In this document: positions 8,999-18,356 of the stretch, in pieces
Position numbering within the stretch: the stretch's first letter is position 1
Layout of the letters: every line of letters begins with the position of its first letter
DNA from: CAVOHU01 sp963817885
GTDB taxonomy: Bacteria; Acidobacteriota; Vicinamibacteria; Vicinamibacterales; JAKQTR01
Direction of reading: 5' to 3'
Length of the DNA: 64,000 nt
NCBI GenBank assembly: GCA_963817885.1
Contig: CAWFQE010000003.1
Location: 620,001-684,000, forward strand
The notes under the pieces: model-generated
Databases searched by the model: none
What the model was told of the DNA's origin: nothing
What the model saw: the letters and a program-made list of their open reading frames with translations, nothing else
Position numbers and translations under genes: made by a program

Positions 8999-10201
8999 GT
9001 GCCAGGCTCATCGCACCCGGGTCGTCTGCTCTGCTCTTCGGGCACTCGCATCGCCGGGCTGGCCCTCATCGCGCTGCTGGCCACGCTGCAGCCGATTGCC
9101 GCCCAGGCCCCTCCGCCTGCAGGGCTGGAGAAGCCCGTCTTTCCCGGCGCAGACTGGGAGCGGATCAGGACGCCCGAGCAGGCGGGCTATTCCGCCCCCC
9201 GCCTCCAGGCGTTGCGGGCGTGGGTCCAGTCGCTCGACGCCACCTCGATGACGGTGTCGGTCGGGGGCCGCGTGCTCTTCGAGTACGGGGATCAGGCACA
9301 TCTCAGCTACCTCGCCTCGGTCCGCAAGAGCCTGCTCGCGATCCTCTACGGCAAGTACGTCGAGAACGGCACGATTCGGCTCAACCGGACGCTCAAGGAC
9401 CTCGAGTTCGCCGATGTGGGCGGCCTGCTGCCGCGCGAGCTGGACGCGACAATCGAGAACGTCATCACCGCGCGATCCGGCGTCTACCATCCCGCGTCGA
9501 ACAGCGGCGACGACACGGCCAGCGCGCCGCCGCGGGGATCGCAGCGCCCCGGGACCTACCAGCTCTACAACAACTGGGACTTCAACGCCGCCGGCGCGAT
9601 CTTCGAGAAGCTGACCAGCCGCGACATCTACGACGCGCTCGAGACGGATCTCGCCCGGCCGATCGGCATGCAGGATTTCGATCGGGCGAAGCAGCAGAAG
9701 TCGGGCGACCTCAAGCGATCGCAGTACGCTGCGTACCACATGTGGCTGTCGGTGCGCGACATGGCGCGCGTCGGGCTTCTCATGCTGAGGCAGGGCGAGT
9801 GGGCGGGGAAGCAGGTGGCCTCGCGCGAGTGGGTGCGGCGCATCTCGAGCCTGGTGACGCCGATGAACGAGATGAATCCCCCCAGCCATCGAGCGCTCGG
9901 GACCGGCACGCGGTGGGGATACGGCTACATGTGGTGGGTGTGGGACGCGCCGAATTCCCCGGGACCGTTCAAGGGTGCGCACACGGGCATGGGCGCGGGC
10001 GGCCAGTTCATCACCATTCTGCCCGAGCTCGACATGGTCGTGGCGTTCAAGACCGACATGGAAGTGCCCCCGGCCTACGCCGCCGCCGGCAATCGCCGGC
10101 GCAACGTGCAGGGCCCCGAATACGACTCGGTTCTCAGGATGCTCGTCGCCGCACGCTGCCCAGGCGGGCGGTGCGAAGGAGCCGCGCCGGCCGGCAAGTA
10201 G
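8999..10201 (+). CDS. Exported serine hydrolase of the beta-lactamase / penicillin-binding family (class C-like)
   Basis: A 400-residue protein from GTG 8999, preceded by a good GGAGG site. A signal peptide ends near residue 37 (LLATLQPIAAQA). The SxxK motif is SVRK at residues 107-110, giving Ser107 as the likely nucleophile. A YNN motif at about 190-192 (YNNWDFN) matches the YxN element of class C beta-lactamases and esterases. The C-terminal part contains GAHTGMGAGGQF-like sequence where the third (HTG/KTG) motif is expected. The substrate cannot be inferred; many such proteins are peptidases or esterases rather than resistance enzymes. Confidence 0.88.
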   Translation: MPGSSHPGRLLCSSGTRIAGLALIALLATLQPIAAQAPPPAGLEKPVFPGADWERIRTPEQAGYSAPRLQALRAWVQSLDATSMTVSVGGRVLFEYGDQAHLSYLASVRKSLLAILYGKYVENGTIRLNRTLKDLEFADVGGLLPRELDATIENVITARSGVYHPASNSGDDTASAPPRGSQRPGTYQLYNNWDFNAAGAIFEKLTSRDIYDALETDLARPIGMQDFDRAKQQKSGDLKRSQYAAYHMWLSVRDMARVGLLMLRQGEWAGKQVASREWVRRISSLVTPMNEMNPPSHRALGTGTRWGYGYMWWVWDAPNSPGPFKGAHTGMGAGGQFITILPELDMVVAFKTDMEVPPAYAAAGNRRRNVQGPEYDSVLRMLVAARCPGGRCEGAAPAGK

Positions 10202-10289
10202 GAGACCGGGCTCTTCAACCAGGGACCAGGGGCTGGGCGCCAGGCACCTGGTCCGCCGCCAGCCCCCGCGAATCGTCAGGGAGAATCAC

Positions 10290-10943
10290 ATGTTCAGATC
10301 CTCGCTCTGTGCCGTCGCCTTCGTCGCGCTCGGTTCCATCGCGATGGCCCAGACGCCATCCGACGTGAAAGACGGCAAGGTTGCCGTCATCGGCGAGAAC
10401 CCCGGCATCCGCCTGGTGATGAAGGAAGGCGCCGCGCCGTCGACCAGCGTCAGCTTCTGGCGCGTGTTCCAGAGCCCGGCCGGCATGGGGCATGTGTGCT
10501 TCATCACGAGCGATGTGACCGGCGATGGCCCGACCGCCGACGACCTGCGCGTCGCGTTCACAGACAATCAGAAGCTCGCCGACTACGTCGCGACGCAGCT
10601 CATGACGGCGTTCGACAAGAGCTACGGTGAGAAGCCGTTTCCGGTGCGGATGGCGCGATTCGAGCGGAGCGGCGACACCGCCACGGCGTGGCGCGAGTCC
10701 ATCAAGTCCGACAAGGACAGCATCGAACTCGTCTGGCGAGATTTCTACGAGCCTTTTGCCATCGAGAGCCGGGCTGGCGTGCCGCACAACCCGTACACCA
10801 TCCTGTCGACGTTCATTCCGGCGCGGACGGGCGAGGTGGTCATCAACGGCAAAAGCGCCGCGGGCAACTCCACGCCCCGCATGCGCGGAACCCGGCAGAG
10901 CAGCAGCACGTTCCTCGCGTTCGCGGAGACGTGGCTGAAGTAG
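10290..10943 (+). CDS. Small exported protein of unknown function
   Basis: ATG 10290 follows a CAGGGAGAATCAC ribosome site and gives 217 residues. The N-terminus MFRSSLCAVAFVALGSIAMA is a clear signal peptide. The mature part is mixed alpha/beta with no TM segment and only one mature cysteine. No catalytic motif or named family is recognised. It lies 88 bases after the serine hydrolase on the same strand and ends nine bases from the stop of the convergent LuxR gene. Confidence 0.75.
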   Translation: MFRSSLCAVAFVALGSIAMAQTPSDVKDGKVAVIGENPGIRLVMKEGAAPSTSVSFWRVFQSPAGMGHVCFITSDVTGDGPTADDLRVAFTDNQKLADYVATQLMTAFDKSYGEKPFPVRMARFERSGDTATAWRESIKSDKDSIELVWRDFYEPFAIESRAGVPHNPYTILSTFIPARTGEVVINGKSAAGNSTPRMRGTRQSSSTFLAFAETWLK

Positions 10944-10952
10944 GGCGCCGTT

Positions 10953-12107
10953 TCACGATTCCCGCTGCACCAGGGCCGCGGGCCCTCTGGCCAGCAGCCG
11001 AACGAGATCCGATTGGCGGCGCGCCTGCGTCTTCGCAAGCACGTGCTTCAGGTGCCAGCGCACCGTCGAGGGCTGAACGCCTTGCCTCCGCGCGATCTCC
11101 GCCGGGGTCAGGCCGGCTGCCACATCGCAGGCCACTGCCGCCTCGGCGCGGGTCAGGTCGTATACCGCGCGCAACATGTCGCCGCTCGGCTCGAACGACG
11201 TATCGGGGTCGTCAATAAAGAGGCTGACGGTACACCCGGTCCTGCCCGGTCGAGTCTGTTCGTGGCCGTGCAATCGCATGACGGTCAGCGTGAAGGGCTC
11301 ACGCCCTGACGGCCTGGAGACCTTCATCACACCGCCCGGAAGACGGGCCATCTCGATGTGCGGATGGGCCGCATCACGCACCAGGTCGGCCAGCGCTCGG
11401 GTTTCGTGCGCCGCCGCTGCCGTGATGCCCCTGGCTGTCACCCTGAGCCCGTCGTCTCTTGCGAGGATGGCCGCGGCCGGCTGGTTGGCAAAGACGACTC
11501 GCCCGGCGGAGTCCAGCACGACGACGGCGAAGGGCAACCGATCGAGCGATTCCTCAGCGCCGTCCTTCTCGAGAGCCAGCCCGGCAATGTGCCGGTCGAG
11601 CTTCAAGGCGCGACGAAGATGCGGCAACAGAATGGCCACGAGCGATCGATTCTCGACATCAAACGACGCCGCCCGCTCCGGCCGGATGATGGAGAGGCTC
11701 GAGATGAGCGGGCCATCGACCTGGAGCCCGGCTACCAGCAGTCGTACCACGTCGAAGTGTCGCGCGAAGTCGCCGTAATACTCCGTCTTCTTCAACTCCG
11801 TGTGCGACACCAGCTCATCGCCGACATGCAGCGAGACTGGTGACATGACGCCGCGTGTCCTGGCGGCCCCCGCCCACGGATCCATGGCGCCGTAGTGCTC
11901 GTCGTAGGCTCGTCCGCAATCCGGATCGAGCCGCACCGTGGCCATCACCGCACCATCGGATGAATGCACGCCGTGACAGACGAGGCTGGTGGCCGTCGCG
12001 CCAAGCGCGTCGGACAGGGCCTCGAGGAACGCGGGCCACAACGCTGGTTCCAGCGCCGCGTCGTAGATCTGCTCGATGAGATGAAGGGCAAGCGAGTCTG
12101 GGGGCAT
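10953..12107 (-). CDS. LuxR-family transcriptional regulator with PAS-like sensor region
   Basis: A 384-residue protein with no signal peptide. The C-terminal 60 residues form a LuxR/GerE helix-turn-helix: LTRAEAAVACDVAAGLTPAE, then IARRQGVQPSTVRWHLKHVL. The centre (about residues 190-300, including FAVVVLDSAGRVVFANQPAA) looks like a PAS sensor fold. The N-terminal 180 residues resemble the ligand-sensing part of stand-alone LuxR regulators. No receiver domain is present, so it is not a classical two-component response regulator. Its targets are unknown; the flanking genes do not reveal a pathway. Confidence 0.87.
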   Translation of the reverse strand: MPPDSLALHLIEQIYDAALEPALWPAFLEALSDALGATATSLVCHGVHSSDGAVMATVRLDPDCGRAYDEHYGAMDPWAGAARTRGVMSPVSLHVGDELVSHTELKKTEYYGDFARHFDVVRLLVAGLQVDGPLISSLSIIRPERAASFDVENRSLVAILLPHLRRALKLDRHIAGLALEKDGAEESLDRLPFAVVVLDSAGRVVFANQPAAAILARDDGLRVTARGITAAAAHETRALADLVRDAAHPHIEMARLPGGVMKVSRPSGREPFTLTVMRLHGHEQTRPGRTGCTVSLFIDDPDTSFEPSGDMLRAVYDLTRAEAAVACDVAAGLTPAEIARRQGVQPSTVRWHLKHVLAKTQARRQSDLVRLLARGPAALVQRES

Positions 12108-12662
12108 TGGGGTTTATCCACAACCGACGTGAAGACAGGCCGGATTGATTCGTGGAGCCGGTGGAACGGTACCGCCTGAGATCTTCGCCGTCAATCGCAA
12201 TCCCCCTCAAATGGGGGGCGACCTGTCGTGCAGCAGCGCTTACTCTTGCGCACACACGCCCGGAATACGGGAGCAAAACGATTGTTCGAGAGGGTCGGCT
12301 CGCGAAATTCGTGCTCGAGGCGTATCTGATGGGACACAACACCGGCGGGCCGCGTCGCGCGACGTCCATCCGGGAGCGGTCTCAGTCGATTGAGCGTCCT
12401 CCGGCTTGACCCGAATGCGAAAGCACTCAGCAGCCACGGCGTTCCGCTCGGAAGTTGTTCAATAGGGCGGCCCGCCGGTCTACGCGGCGCGTCAAAGGGG
12501 GATTCCGGGCGGGATCGCACGGGATGGCCGGTGGTATGGCACTAATCAGTCGGCTTGCCGGGAATGACGGAGCCTTGCAGGTGGGGCAATTCATTCGAAA
12601 GTCACCGCCAGGTCGTCTGAGCCCAGTCTCGGGCCGGGCCGGTTGCCGGCAAGGAGAACGAC
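12108..12662. other. Gene-free interval between the LuxR gene and an acyltransferase-like gene
   Basis: About 555 bases separate the divergent LuxR gene (minus) and the 12663 gene (plus). Small open frames exist but show no family motifs or ribosome sites. The only structure I see is a hairpin around 12199-12217 (CCCCC, five-base loop, GGGGG). Transposon remnants were considered, but nothing decisive is visible. The interval must contain promoters for both flanking genes; I cannot place them. Confidence 0.4.
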
Positions 12663-13610
12663 ATGGTTCGATGGTTGGTGGCGCCGTTCGTGCTCGTCAT
12701 CTTCGGCCTGCCGCTGGCGGTCGTCGTCGTGCCGCTCGTGCTGTGGCCGGACGCCCGACTGCTGGCGGCGACTGCCGTGGCGGGTCCGATGATCTATAGC
12801 GTGCTCTTCGTGTTGACCGCGGGGCTTCTCAGCATCCCGTTTCAGAAGGCGATCATCCCCGGCAAGTTTCCGCGTGACCTCTTGCACCCCGTGTACGGGA
12901 AACGGCGGCTCTATGGGCTGTGCTGGACGTGCGTCTTCCACAACAAGCCAATCTACTCAATCTGCCTCTCGATTCCCTCGCTCAAGACGATGATGTTCCG
13001 CCTGTTCGGATACCGCGGCTCGATGGATTTCACGGTCTACGCCGACTCGTTGATTGGCGATCTGCCTCTTCTCGATTTCGGCGCCGGCACTGACGTCGCT
13101 GATCGCGTCTCGCTCGGCACAAGTGTGGTTCTCGGCAACGGCGACGTCCTGGTGGACCGCATCCGGCTTGGCAGGGAGACGCTCGTCGGCCGGTCGTCGA
13201 TGCTTGGGCCTGGCGTCGTGACCGGGGACCGATCCCAGGTTGGCGTCGGTGTCGCACTCGGCAGGAGAGTGGTGCTTGGGGACGGATGTGTGGTCGATTC
13301 GATGTGCGGACTTGGTGACGGCAGCAGAATCGGGGCCCGCGCGGTCGTTGGCAGCATGTCGTGCATCGGTTCAGAGGCGAGCGTCGGACCCGATCTCGAA
13401 CTTCCGCCAGCGTCGATTGTTCCCGCCCACGCCCAGGTGAACAACTACTGCGACGTCGACGCACTTGCATCCTCTTCGAGTAGCGACCTGGTGCGAATGG
13501 CGGAAGAGATCCTTCGAATCGGGGCGGGGTTGGTACCTGTTGACTGCGACCGGTCGCCCGCGCCGCACGGCGGAACCGAGAAGCTGTTGTTCGGCGATCG
13601 GGTCTCGTAA
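12663..13610 (+). CDS. Membrane-anchored left-handed beta-helix (hexapeptide) acyltransferase-like protein
   Basis: A 315-residue protein from ATG 12663 behind GGCAAGGAGAACGAC. Two hydrophobic segments lie at about residues 4-28 and 35-60. From about residue 120 to 265 the chain shows a hexapeptide-repeat pattern with I/V/L every six residues (TDVADRVSLGTSVVLGNGDV, GRETLVGRSSMLGPGVVTGD). This is typical of LbH acyltransferases and similar to C-terminal regions of Pls/PosA-type proteins. A tract at about 80-100 has CWTC and a KTMMFRLFGYRGS turn common in that group. Which acyl group or acceptor is used is unknown. It has no pathway partners nearby. Confidence 0.72.
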   Translation: MVRWLVAPFVLVIFGLPLAVVVVPLVLWPDARLLAATAVAGPMIYSVLFVLTAGLLSIPFQKAIIPGKFPRDLLHPVYGKRRLYGLCWTCVFHNKPIYSICLSIPSLKTMMFRLFGYRGSMDFTVYADSLIGDLPLLDFGAGTDVADRVSLGTSVVLGNGDVLVDRIRLGRETLVGRSSMLGPGVVTGDRSQVGVGVALGRRVVLGDGCVVDSMCGLGDGSRIGARAVVGSMSCIGSEASVGPDLELPPASIVPAHAQVNNYCDVDALASSSSSDLVRMAEEILRIGAGLVPVDCDRSPAPHGGTEKLLFGDRVS

Positions 13611-13684
13611 TCGCCAAGCCGGAACAGTGAGCTATCGGACGGGTGAGCAATCGCCAGGCTGGGGCGGTCCCGCGAGCGGCGCGC

Positions 13685-16399
13685 TCATCGTTCACATGGA
13701 TCGGGCAGGGGGAGGCCTTCGTCCTCGCAGAGTCGCTGCAGGCGGGCGAGGCTCTGAGGATTCTCGTAGTCGAAGAACTCGCCGAACGGCTGCAGCAGCA
13801 GGTCGACAAATTCGAGCGCCTGCGGGTCGCTGCCATCGGGCATCGCGCGGCGGGCCTCCTCCAGGTCGACCCCCGACACTTTGAGCGGCATGAAGGCCGC
13901 CACCGACGCGGGCAGTCCCTGGAGCGTACCCATGCCGCCCGACAGGATGACATCGCGCGCCTGGCGAATCTGCTTCTCTCCCACTTCCTCGATCACCTCC
14001 AGGTATTTCTGGTGGAGCACCCACTCGTTGACGAGGAACGCGACCTCGTGCGGCTGGAGCATCTTCCAGAACGCCACCGGGAGGCTGGGATCCACGAAGC
14101 TCCCGACGACGAACGCTCCGGCTCGATAGCCCGACAGCCCTCGCTCGGCGCACGCTTCGGCAGCCATCTGGAACAGGCGCGCCTGCCGATCGGGTGACAG
14201 CAACCGGAACGACGTCAGGTTGATCAGGTGGGTGCCGAGTGTCGTCTCGAACAGGCGATCGACCAGACCCAGGCCCCGGCGATCGAAACACTGATTCACA
14301 AAGTCGCGGGCCCGCTCGGGCTGATCGCGCAGCACGCCGTACCGGATGGCGTGTCCGAGATCCTGCAGGCTTTCGAAGCCCGTGGCATCGACGTCTTCCA
14401 GCAGCCGCCGGTACTCCCGGTAGTCGATCGCGAGCTGCTCGAATCGCGGCCGTTCGGCCGGGGTGAGTTCAACCGGCTCTCCGGCCATCATTCTCAGCAG
14501 CCTCGCGGGCGCGAACACCGCCTTGCCGGCGTAGAGCGTGCCTTTGCGGCTGGAAATCGTGACCCAGTCGCCCTCGCGCAACTCGCGTCCCGACGCGTTG
14601 ACCAGCCGCCGGCCCGCCAGGTCGAGCCTGACGCCGTCCTCCTCCAGGTTGAGCAGCGCGGGAATGCCGAGGTTCTGTGCGGTGGTGACGACGTGGATGG
14701 CGGCCGGACTGAGGCTGCAGATCCCGCCGACCCGCTGCATGTCCATCGCGTCCTGCGGCGTGAAACGCGCCTTGGCGAGAATCATCGCCACCTGTCCGGT
14801 TCCTCTCGATGCCTGCGCGCCGGCGTCCACCGAGAACGACAGCCGTCCGGTCACCGCGGACCGTGGAAGAACCGCCACGCCCCGGCCGAATGGCTCGAGC
14901 GTCTGGATCGACCTCGGGTCGATCGCGTCGGACTCGATCTGCCGGACGTGGTAGGGCTTGATCAGCTCGCGGACGCGCGCGGCCGGGATGCTGCCGGCGC
15001 GATGCATGTCGATCACGGCCGTCAGCATGCCCGACCCCGACAGCTCCGCCGCATTCACCTGCAGAACGGTGAAGGTTCCGTGCACGCCGGTGAACTCCAC
15101 CATCACCGGCCCGCCGAAGATGTCCTCGAGCTGAAAGAGCCGCGGCCAGAAGTGGTAGACGGCCGGGAACTCGCGACGCGCCTCGTCGCGGCTCGAGAAG
15201 TGCCGCTCCTGCGGCGCCAGTCGACCCGTCATCAACTCCTCGCCGAACACGGCCTTGGCGTACTGGAGGAAGACGCCGGTGCCCAGCCGCGGGTGCCGGC
15301 TATAGAGGATGCCCGCGTAGGACCTGTCGTCGATCACCGAGCACACCATGCGCTGGACGATCACGGCGGGGAAGTGCGTGTCGCGCACCATGAAGTTGCG
15401 CAGGACGTCGAGGTGGTCCGTGTAGAAGCGATACGTCTTGTCGAGGAAGAACCGGATCTGGGCGACCGCGTCACAGAGCAGGTGCGGCGCCTTGCGCGCC
15501 GCCAGGGCTTCGAGCCGCTCCGACAGCGCGTCGGTCTGCGAGCGCGTCAGATCCGGACGGATGTCGGGTTCGATGAGCGCATATCCTTCGGGATCGAGCG
15601 TCTCCACCAGTGTCCTGCGGCTGTTCAGCCGGATGCGCGACGCGCCGTCGTCGCCGTACCTCGCCGGCAGGCCGGGCAGCACCGCCGGCGTGAGGCCGAC
15701 GTTGAGGTAGGTCGGCATGAAGCCCGGAATGTAGGTGGGCATCGCGGAGCGCAGCGCGATGAGCAGCGGGTTGTCGGGGTTTCCGAGCTGCCGTCCGCTC
15801 AGGATCTCGAGATCCCTGATGGCATCGCGCACGCACTGCTCGAACCTGTCCGGCGGCAGCTTGATGGCGCCGGCCGAGAGCAGGGTGAAATCGGCCGTTG
15901 CGAATCCCTTCTGCGACAGGCCGAGCAGGATGGATCCCTTGTGACTGATCTGGCTCTCGGTGAACGAGGCCGAGGAGGTGTAGGGAATCACGTATTCGTT
16001 GTCGGTCAGCGTGCGGCCCGCCAGCCGGGCGGCAATCGACTGGCCCGTGGCTGCCGTGCGCCGGTCCAGTTCGCGGGCGGCCCCCCGGTCCCCGCGCCGG
16101 GCGCGATGGATCAGGTCCACGTGCTCGAGCGCTGTCGCGCGCGGGACTCGGTCGAGGAAGCGGACGTCGCTGTCGCGCACCGAGACGGTCAGTTCCGTCC
16201 CGTCGTCGAGGACACAGTCGATTTCAGGCGCGACATATCCCGGCGGGCGGGGCAGGGGGCGGCCCGCGAGTCGATGATCGATGTTCGCGCCGATGGTGCG
16301 GGCGCTGGTGTATTCGGAGCGGGCTTCGGCGACGTCGCGAACCACGCCGCGCGGGGCGAGGGCTGCGCCGGCCTGCGAAGGACGGATGCTGGGCTGCAT
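13685..16399 (-). CDS. PEP/pyruvate-binding domain protein (PPDK-like) lacking the canonical phospho-histidine
   Basis: A 904-residue cytoplasmic protein. Residues about 165-520 resemble the ATP-grasp nucleotide-binding part of pyruvate phosphate dikinase: SHKGSILLGLSQKGFATADF at the start, then SYAGILYSRHPRLGTGVFLQ and EFTGVHGTFTVLQVNAAELS. A swivelling-domain-like segment follows. Where PPDK has GGMTSHAAVVAR, this protein reads GGICSLSPAAIHVVTTAQNL (about residues 555-575), so the phospho-accepting His is not at its usual place. The C-terminal 300 residues are not a normal PEP-binding barrel. Classical PPDK chemistry therefore looks unlikely. It follows motB by 108 bases on the same strand and may be co-transcribed with it. 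Confidence 0.75.
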   Translation of the reverse strand: MQPSIRPSQAGAALAPRGVVRDVAEARSEYTSARTIGANIDHRLAGRPLPRPPGYVAPEIDCVLDDGTELTVSVRDSDVRFLDRVPRATALEHVDLIHRARRGDRGAARELDRRTAATGQSIAARLAGRTLTDNEYVIPYTSSASFTESQISHKGSILLGLSQKGFATADFTLLSAGAIKLPPDRFEQCVRDAIRDLEILSGRQLGNPDNPLLIALRSAMPTYIPGFMPTYLNVGLTPAVLPGLPARYGDDGASRIRLNSRRTLVETLDPEGYALIEPDIRPDLTRSQTDALSERLEALAARKAPHLLCDAVAQIRFFLDKTYRFYTDHLDVLRNFMVRDTHFPAVIVQRMVCSVIDDRSYAGILYSRHPRLGTGVFLQYAKAVFGEELMTGRLAPQERHFSSRDEARREFPAVYHFWPRLFQLEDIFGGPVMVEFTGVHGTFTVLQVNAAELSGSGMLTAVIDMHRAGSIPAARVRELIKPYHVRQIESDAIDPRSIQTLEPFGRGVAVLPRSAVTGRLSFSVDAGAQASRGTGQVAMILAKARFTPQDAMDMQRVGGICSLSPAAIHVVTTAQNLGIPALLNLEEDGVRLDLAGRRLVNASGRELREGDWVTISSRKGTLYAGKAVFAPARLLRMMAGEPVELTPAERPRFEQLAIDYREYRRLLEDVDATGFESLQDLGHAIRYGVLRDQPERARDFVNQCFDRRGLGLVDRLFETTLGTHLINLTSFRLLSPDRQARLFQMAAEACAERGLSGYRAGAFVVGSFVDPSLPVAFWKMLQPHEVAFLVNEWVLHQKYLEVIEEVGEKQIRQARDVILSGGMGTLQGLPASVAAFMPLKVSGVDLEEARRAMPDGSDPQALEFVDLLLQPFGEFFDYENPQSLARLQRLCEDEGLPLPDPCER

Positions 16400-16507
16400 C
16401 GCGACAACGTCGCGGGGGCGTCTCGTCAGGGGAATGGTAGATCAGCGGAGGCCGAGAAGCGACTCACTCATCACGAGTCACGACGAGCGGATCCGGAGGA
16501 TCCGTCT

Positions 16508-17329
16508 TCACTGGCTCGACGCGCGTTTCGGGGTGTGATCCGGTTCTTCGGCGAGTTGCGTGGCGGGATTGAGGATCACGATGTCGACGCGGCGGTTCCG
16601 TGCCCGTCCGAGCTCGGAGTCGTTCGGCACGTAGGGCTGATATTCGGCGTACCCGGCAGCCGAGATCCGGGTGGGCGGCAGCTTGACCTGCTCCAGGAGA
16701 AACCGGACCACCGTGGTGGCCCGTGCCGTTGACAGCTCCCAGTTCGACGCGAACCGCGTCGAGCTGATGGGGACATCGTCGGTGTGGCCCTCGACCCGGA
16801 TGTGGTTCCCGATGTCGCTGATGGCACTCGCGGTCGACACCAGCATCTCCCGGACTGCGTCGGACAGCTCCGCGCTGCTCGGCGCGAATGAACCGGCCTC
16901 GCGGATCGAGATGACGAGGCCTCGCGGATCAATCTCGATCGAGACCCGTTTCTGGGCCAGGTCCCGGGCCAGGCGCTGCATGAGGCGGTCGCGCACGGCC
17001 CCGAGCTCGGTCGTGCTGGATGGGCCGCCACCCTTCGCGAGTGGTTCGATTGGACCCTCCGCCGGCGCCGCCGCTCCGGCTGGGGCGGCACTGGGCACAC
17101 GGCGGAGCTGGAACGCCTGGTTCAGCGCCGCCGACAGATCGCGGAACTTCATCGCGTCGATGGTCGACAGCGCGTAGAGCATGGCGAAACACGCGAACAG
17201 CAGGGTGATGAAGTCGGCGTACGAAACCAGCCAGCGATCATGGCTGCTTTGCGCGGGCGATCGGCGCGGCGGCGAGGGTCGCGACCCGTTCGACGGGAGA
17301 CGAGCGTCGCGGACCGGACTACTTTCCAC
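16508..17329 (-). CDS. motB: Flagellar motor stator protein MotB (OmpA-like)
   Basis: A 273-residue protein starting at GTG 17329, overlapping the end of the motA frame by 11 bases. The single N-terminal TM segment has the MotB signature SYADFITLLFACFAML; Asp39 corresponds to the proton-binding aspartate of stators. The plug/linker is Ala/Pro-rich. Residues about 150-260 form an OmpA/MotB peptidoglycan-binding domain (RVEGHTDDVPI, then SAAGYAEYQPYVPNDSELGR, then NRRVDI). It should pair with MotA to form the ion-conducting stator anchored to the cell wall. No other flagellar structural genes are in the window. Confidence 0.94.
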   Translation of the reverse strand: MESSPVRDARLPSNGSRPSPPRRSPAQSSHDRWLVSYADFITLLFACFAMLYALSTIDAMKFRDLSAALNQAFQLRRVPSAAPAGAAAPAEGPIEPLAKGGGPSSTTELGAVRDRLMQRLARDLAQKRVSIEIDPRGLVISIREAGSFAPSSAELSDAVREMLVSTASAISDIGNHIRVEGHTDDVPISSTRFASNWELSTARATTVVRFLLEQVKLPPTRISAAGYAEYQPYVPNDSELGRARNRRVDIVILNPATQLAEEPDHTPKRASSQ

Positions 17330-18356
17330 GAATCGGCTGCTCCGGCGGCGCCGCTTGTGCCGCGAATCCCGACAGCCGCTGCTCGACCATATTCGGGAAC
17401 ATGCCGTCGCGGATGGCGAGAATCCCTTCGATCATCAGTTCCCTGCGGCGGCCCTCGTGGCGCGCCTTCGTGCGCAGCTTGGTGGCGGCAGGAAGGAACA
17501 GCAGGTTGGCCGAACCCACTCCGTACACCGTCGCCACGAACGCCACCGCGATGCCCGTTCCCAGCTTGGTCGGATCGGTCAGGTGCTGCATCGTCTGGAT
17601 GAGCCCGATGACCGCGCCCAGGATCCCGACCGTCGGCGCGTAGCCCCCGGCCGCCTCGAACACCCGGGCCGGCGTTTCGTCGTGGTCCTCGAGGCTTCGG
17701 TTTTCGATCTCGAGCATGTCCCGCATCAGCGTCGCGTTGGCCGCATCGACCGCCAGGCCGACAGCCTTGCGCAGATACCGATCGTGCAGTTGCGGCAGCT
17801 CGTTCTCGAGCGAGAGGATGCCGGTCACCCTGGCCTGTTTCGCCAGCTGCACCATCACCTGGATTGTCTGCGACGGAGGCTCGCCGTCCCACAGGAACAC
17901 GGTCCGGACCGAGCGGACCGCGTGCAGGATGTCGTTGCGCGAAAAGGCGAGCAGCAGCGCGCCGAAGGTTCCGCCGAACACGATCAGCGCAGCGGTTGGC
18001 TGCAGCAGCGAGGCGACCGAGCCTCCCTCCCACGCCTGGCCGAGCAGGATCAGCCCGAGCGACACGGGCACGCCGAGAAACGACGCCACGTCGACGCGAA
18101 AGCGCTTGCGAACGCTCATTTTCCCGTCCCGGGGAACGGCTCGGGCGCCTTCGGCTCGAACGGCCCGCTCGAGCGCTCCAAACACCGCACGCCTGTAGTC
18201 CATGACCCGATCCGTCACCTGCCGGAGCGACTCGCGCACGATGAGCTTCTGCCCCGTCGTGAGCGAGATGATCGTGTCAGGCGTCTCCTCGATCGTTTCG
18301 ATGAGATCGGCGTTGACGATCAGGGACTGGCCGTCGAGTCGAGTGACCGAAATCAT
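17319..18356 (-). CDS. motA: FlbD-MotA in-frame fusion (flagellar stator subunit with N-terminal FlbD domain)
   Basis: The frame from ATG 18356, behind GAAGGAAACGG, encodes 345 residues. Residues 1-70 are a complete FlbD-like protein (MISVTRLDGQSLIVNADLIE, then ETPDTIISLTTGQKLIVRES). From about residue 83 (MSVRKRFRVDVASFLG) the chain is MotA: four hydrophobic segments, with the conserved region GGYAPTVGILGAVIGLIQTM. In most genomes flbD and motA are adjacent separate genes. Here no stop separates them, and a purine-rich GGGACGGGAAA precedes the internal ATG at the MotA start, so MotA may also be made alone. A lost stop through sequence error is possible. Confidence 0.85.
   Translation of the reverse strand: MISVTRLDGQSLIVNADLIETIEETPDTIISLTTGQKLIVRESLRQVTDRVMDYRRAVFGALERAVRAEGARAVPRDGKMSVRKRFRVDVASFLGVPVSLGLILLGQAWEGGSVASLLQPTAALIVFGGTFGALLLAFSRNDILHAVRSVRTVFLWDGEPPSQTIQVMVQLAKQARVTGILSLENELPQLHDRYLRKAVGLAVDAANATLMRDMLEIENRSLEDHDETPARVFEAAGGYAPTVGILGAVIGLIQTMQHLTDPTKLGTGIAVAFVATVYGVGSANLLFLPAATKLRTKARHEGRRRELMIEGILAIRDGMFPNMVEQRLSGFAAQAAPPEQPIRGK

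Noticed and set aside
8999..10201. Acquired beta-lactamase resistance gene
   Set aside because: Only the general SxxK/YxN fold motifs are present and no mobile context is seen; the family is mostly peptidases and esterases.
12190..12230. Possible insertion-sequence remnant (GTCAATCGCAATCCCCC near a G run)
   Set aside because: No transposase fragment or second terminal repeat could be found; one short hairpin is not enough.
14228..16732. 834-codon plus-strand open frame opposite the PPDK-like gene and MotB
   Set aside because: It crosses two well-supported minus-strand genes and has no recognisable domain.
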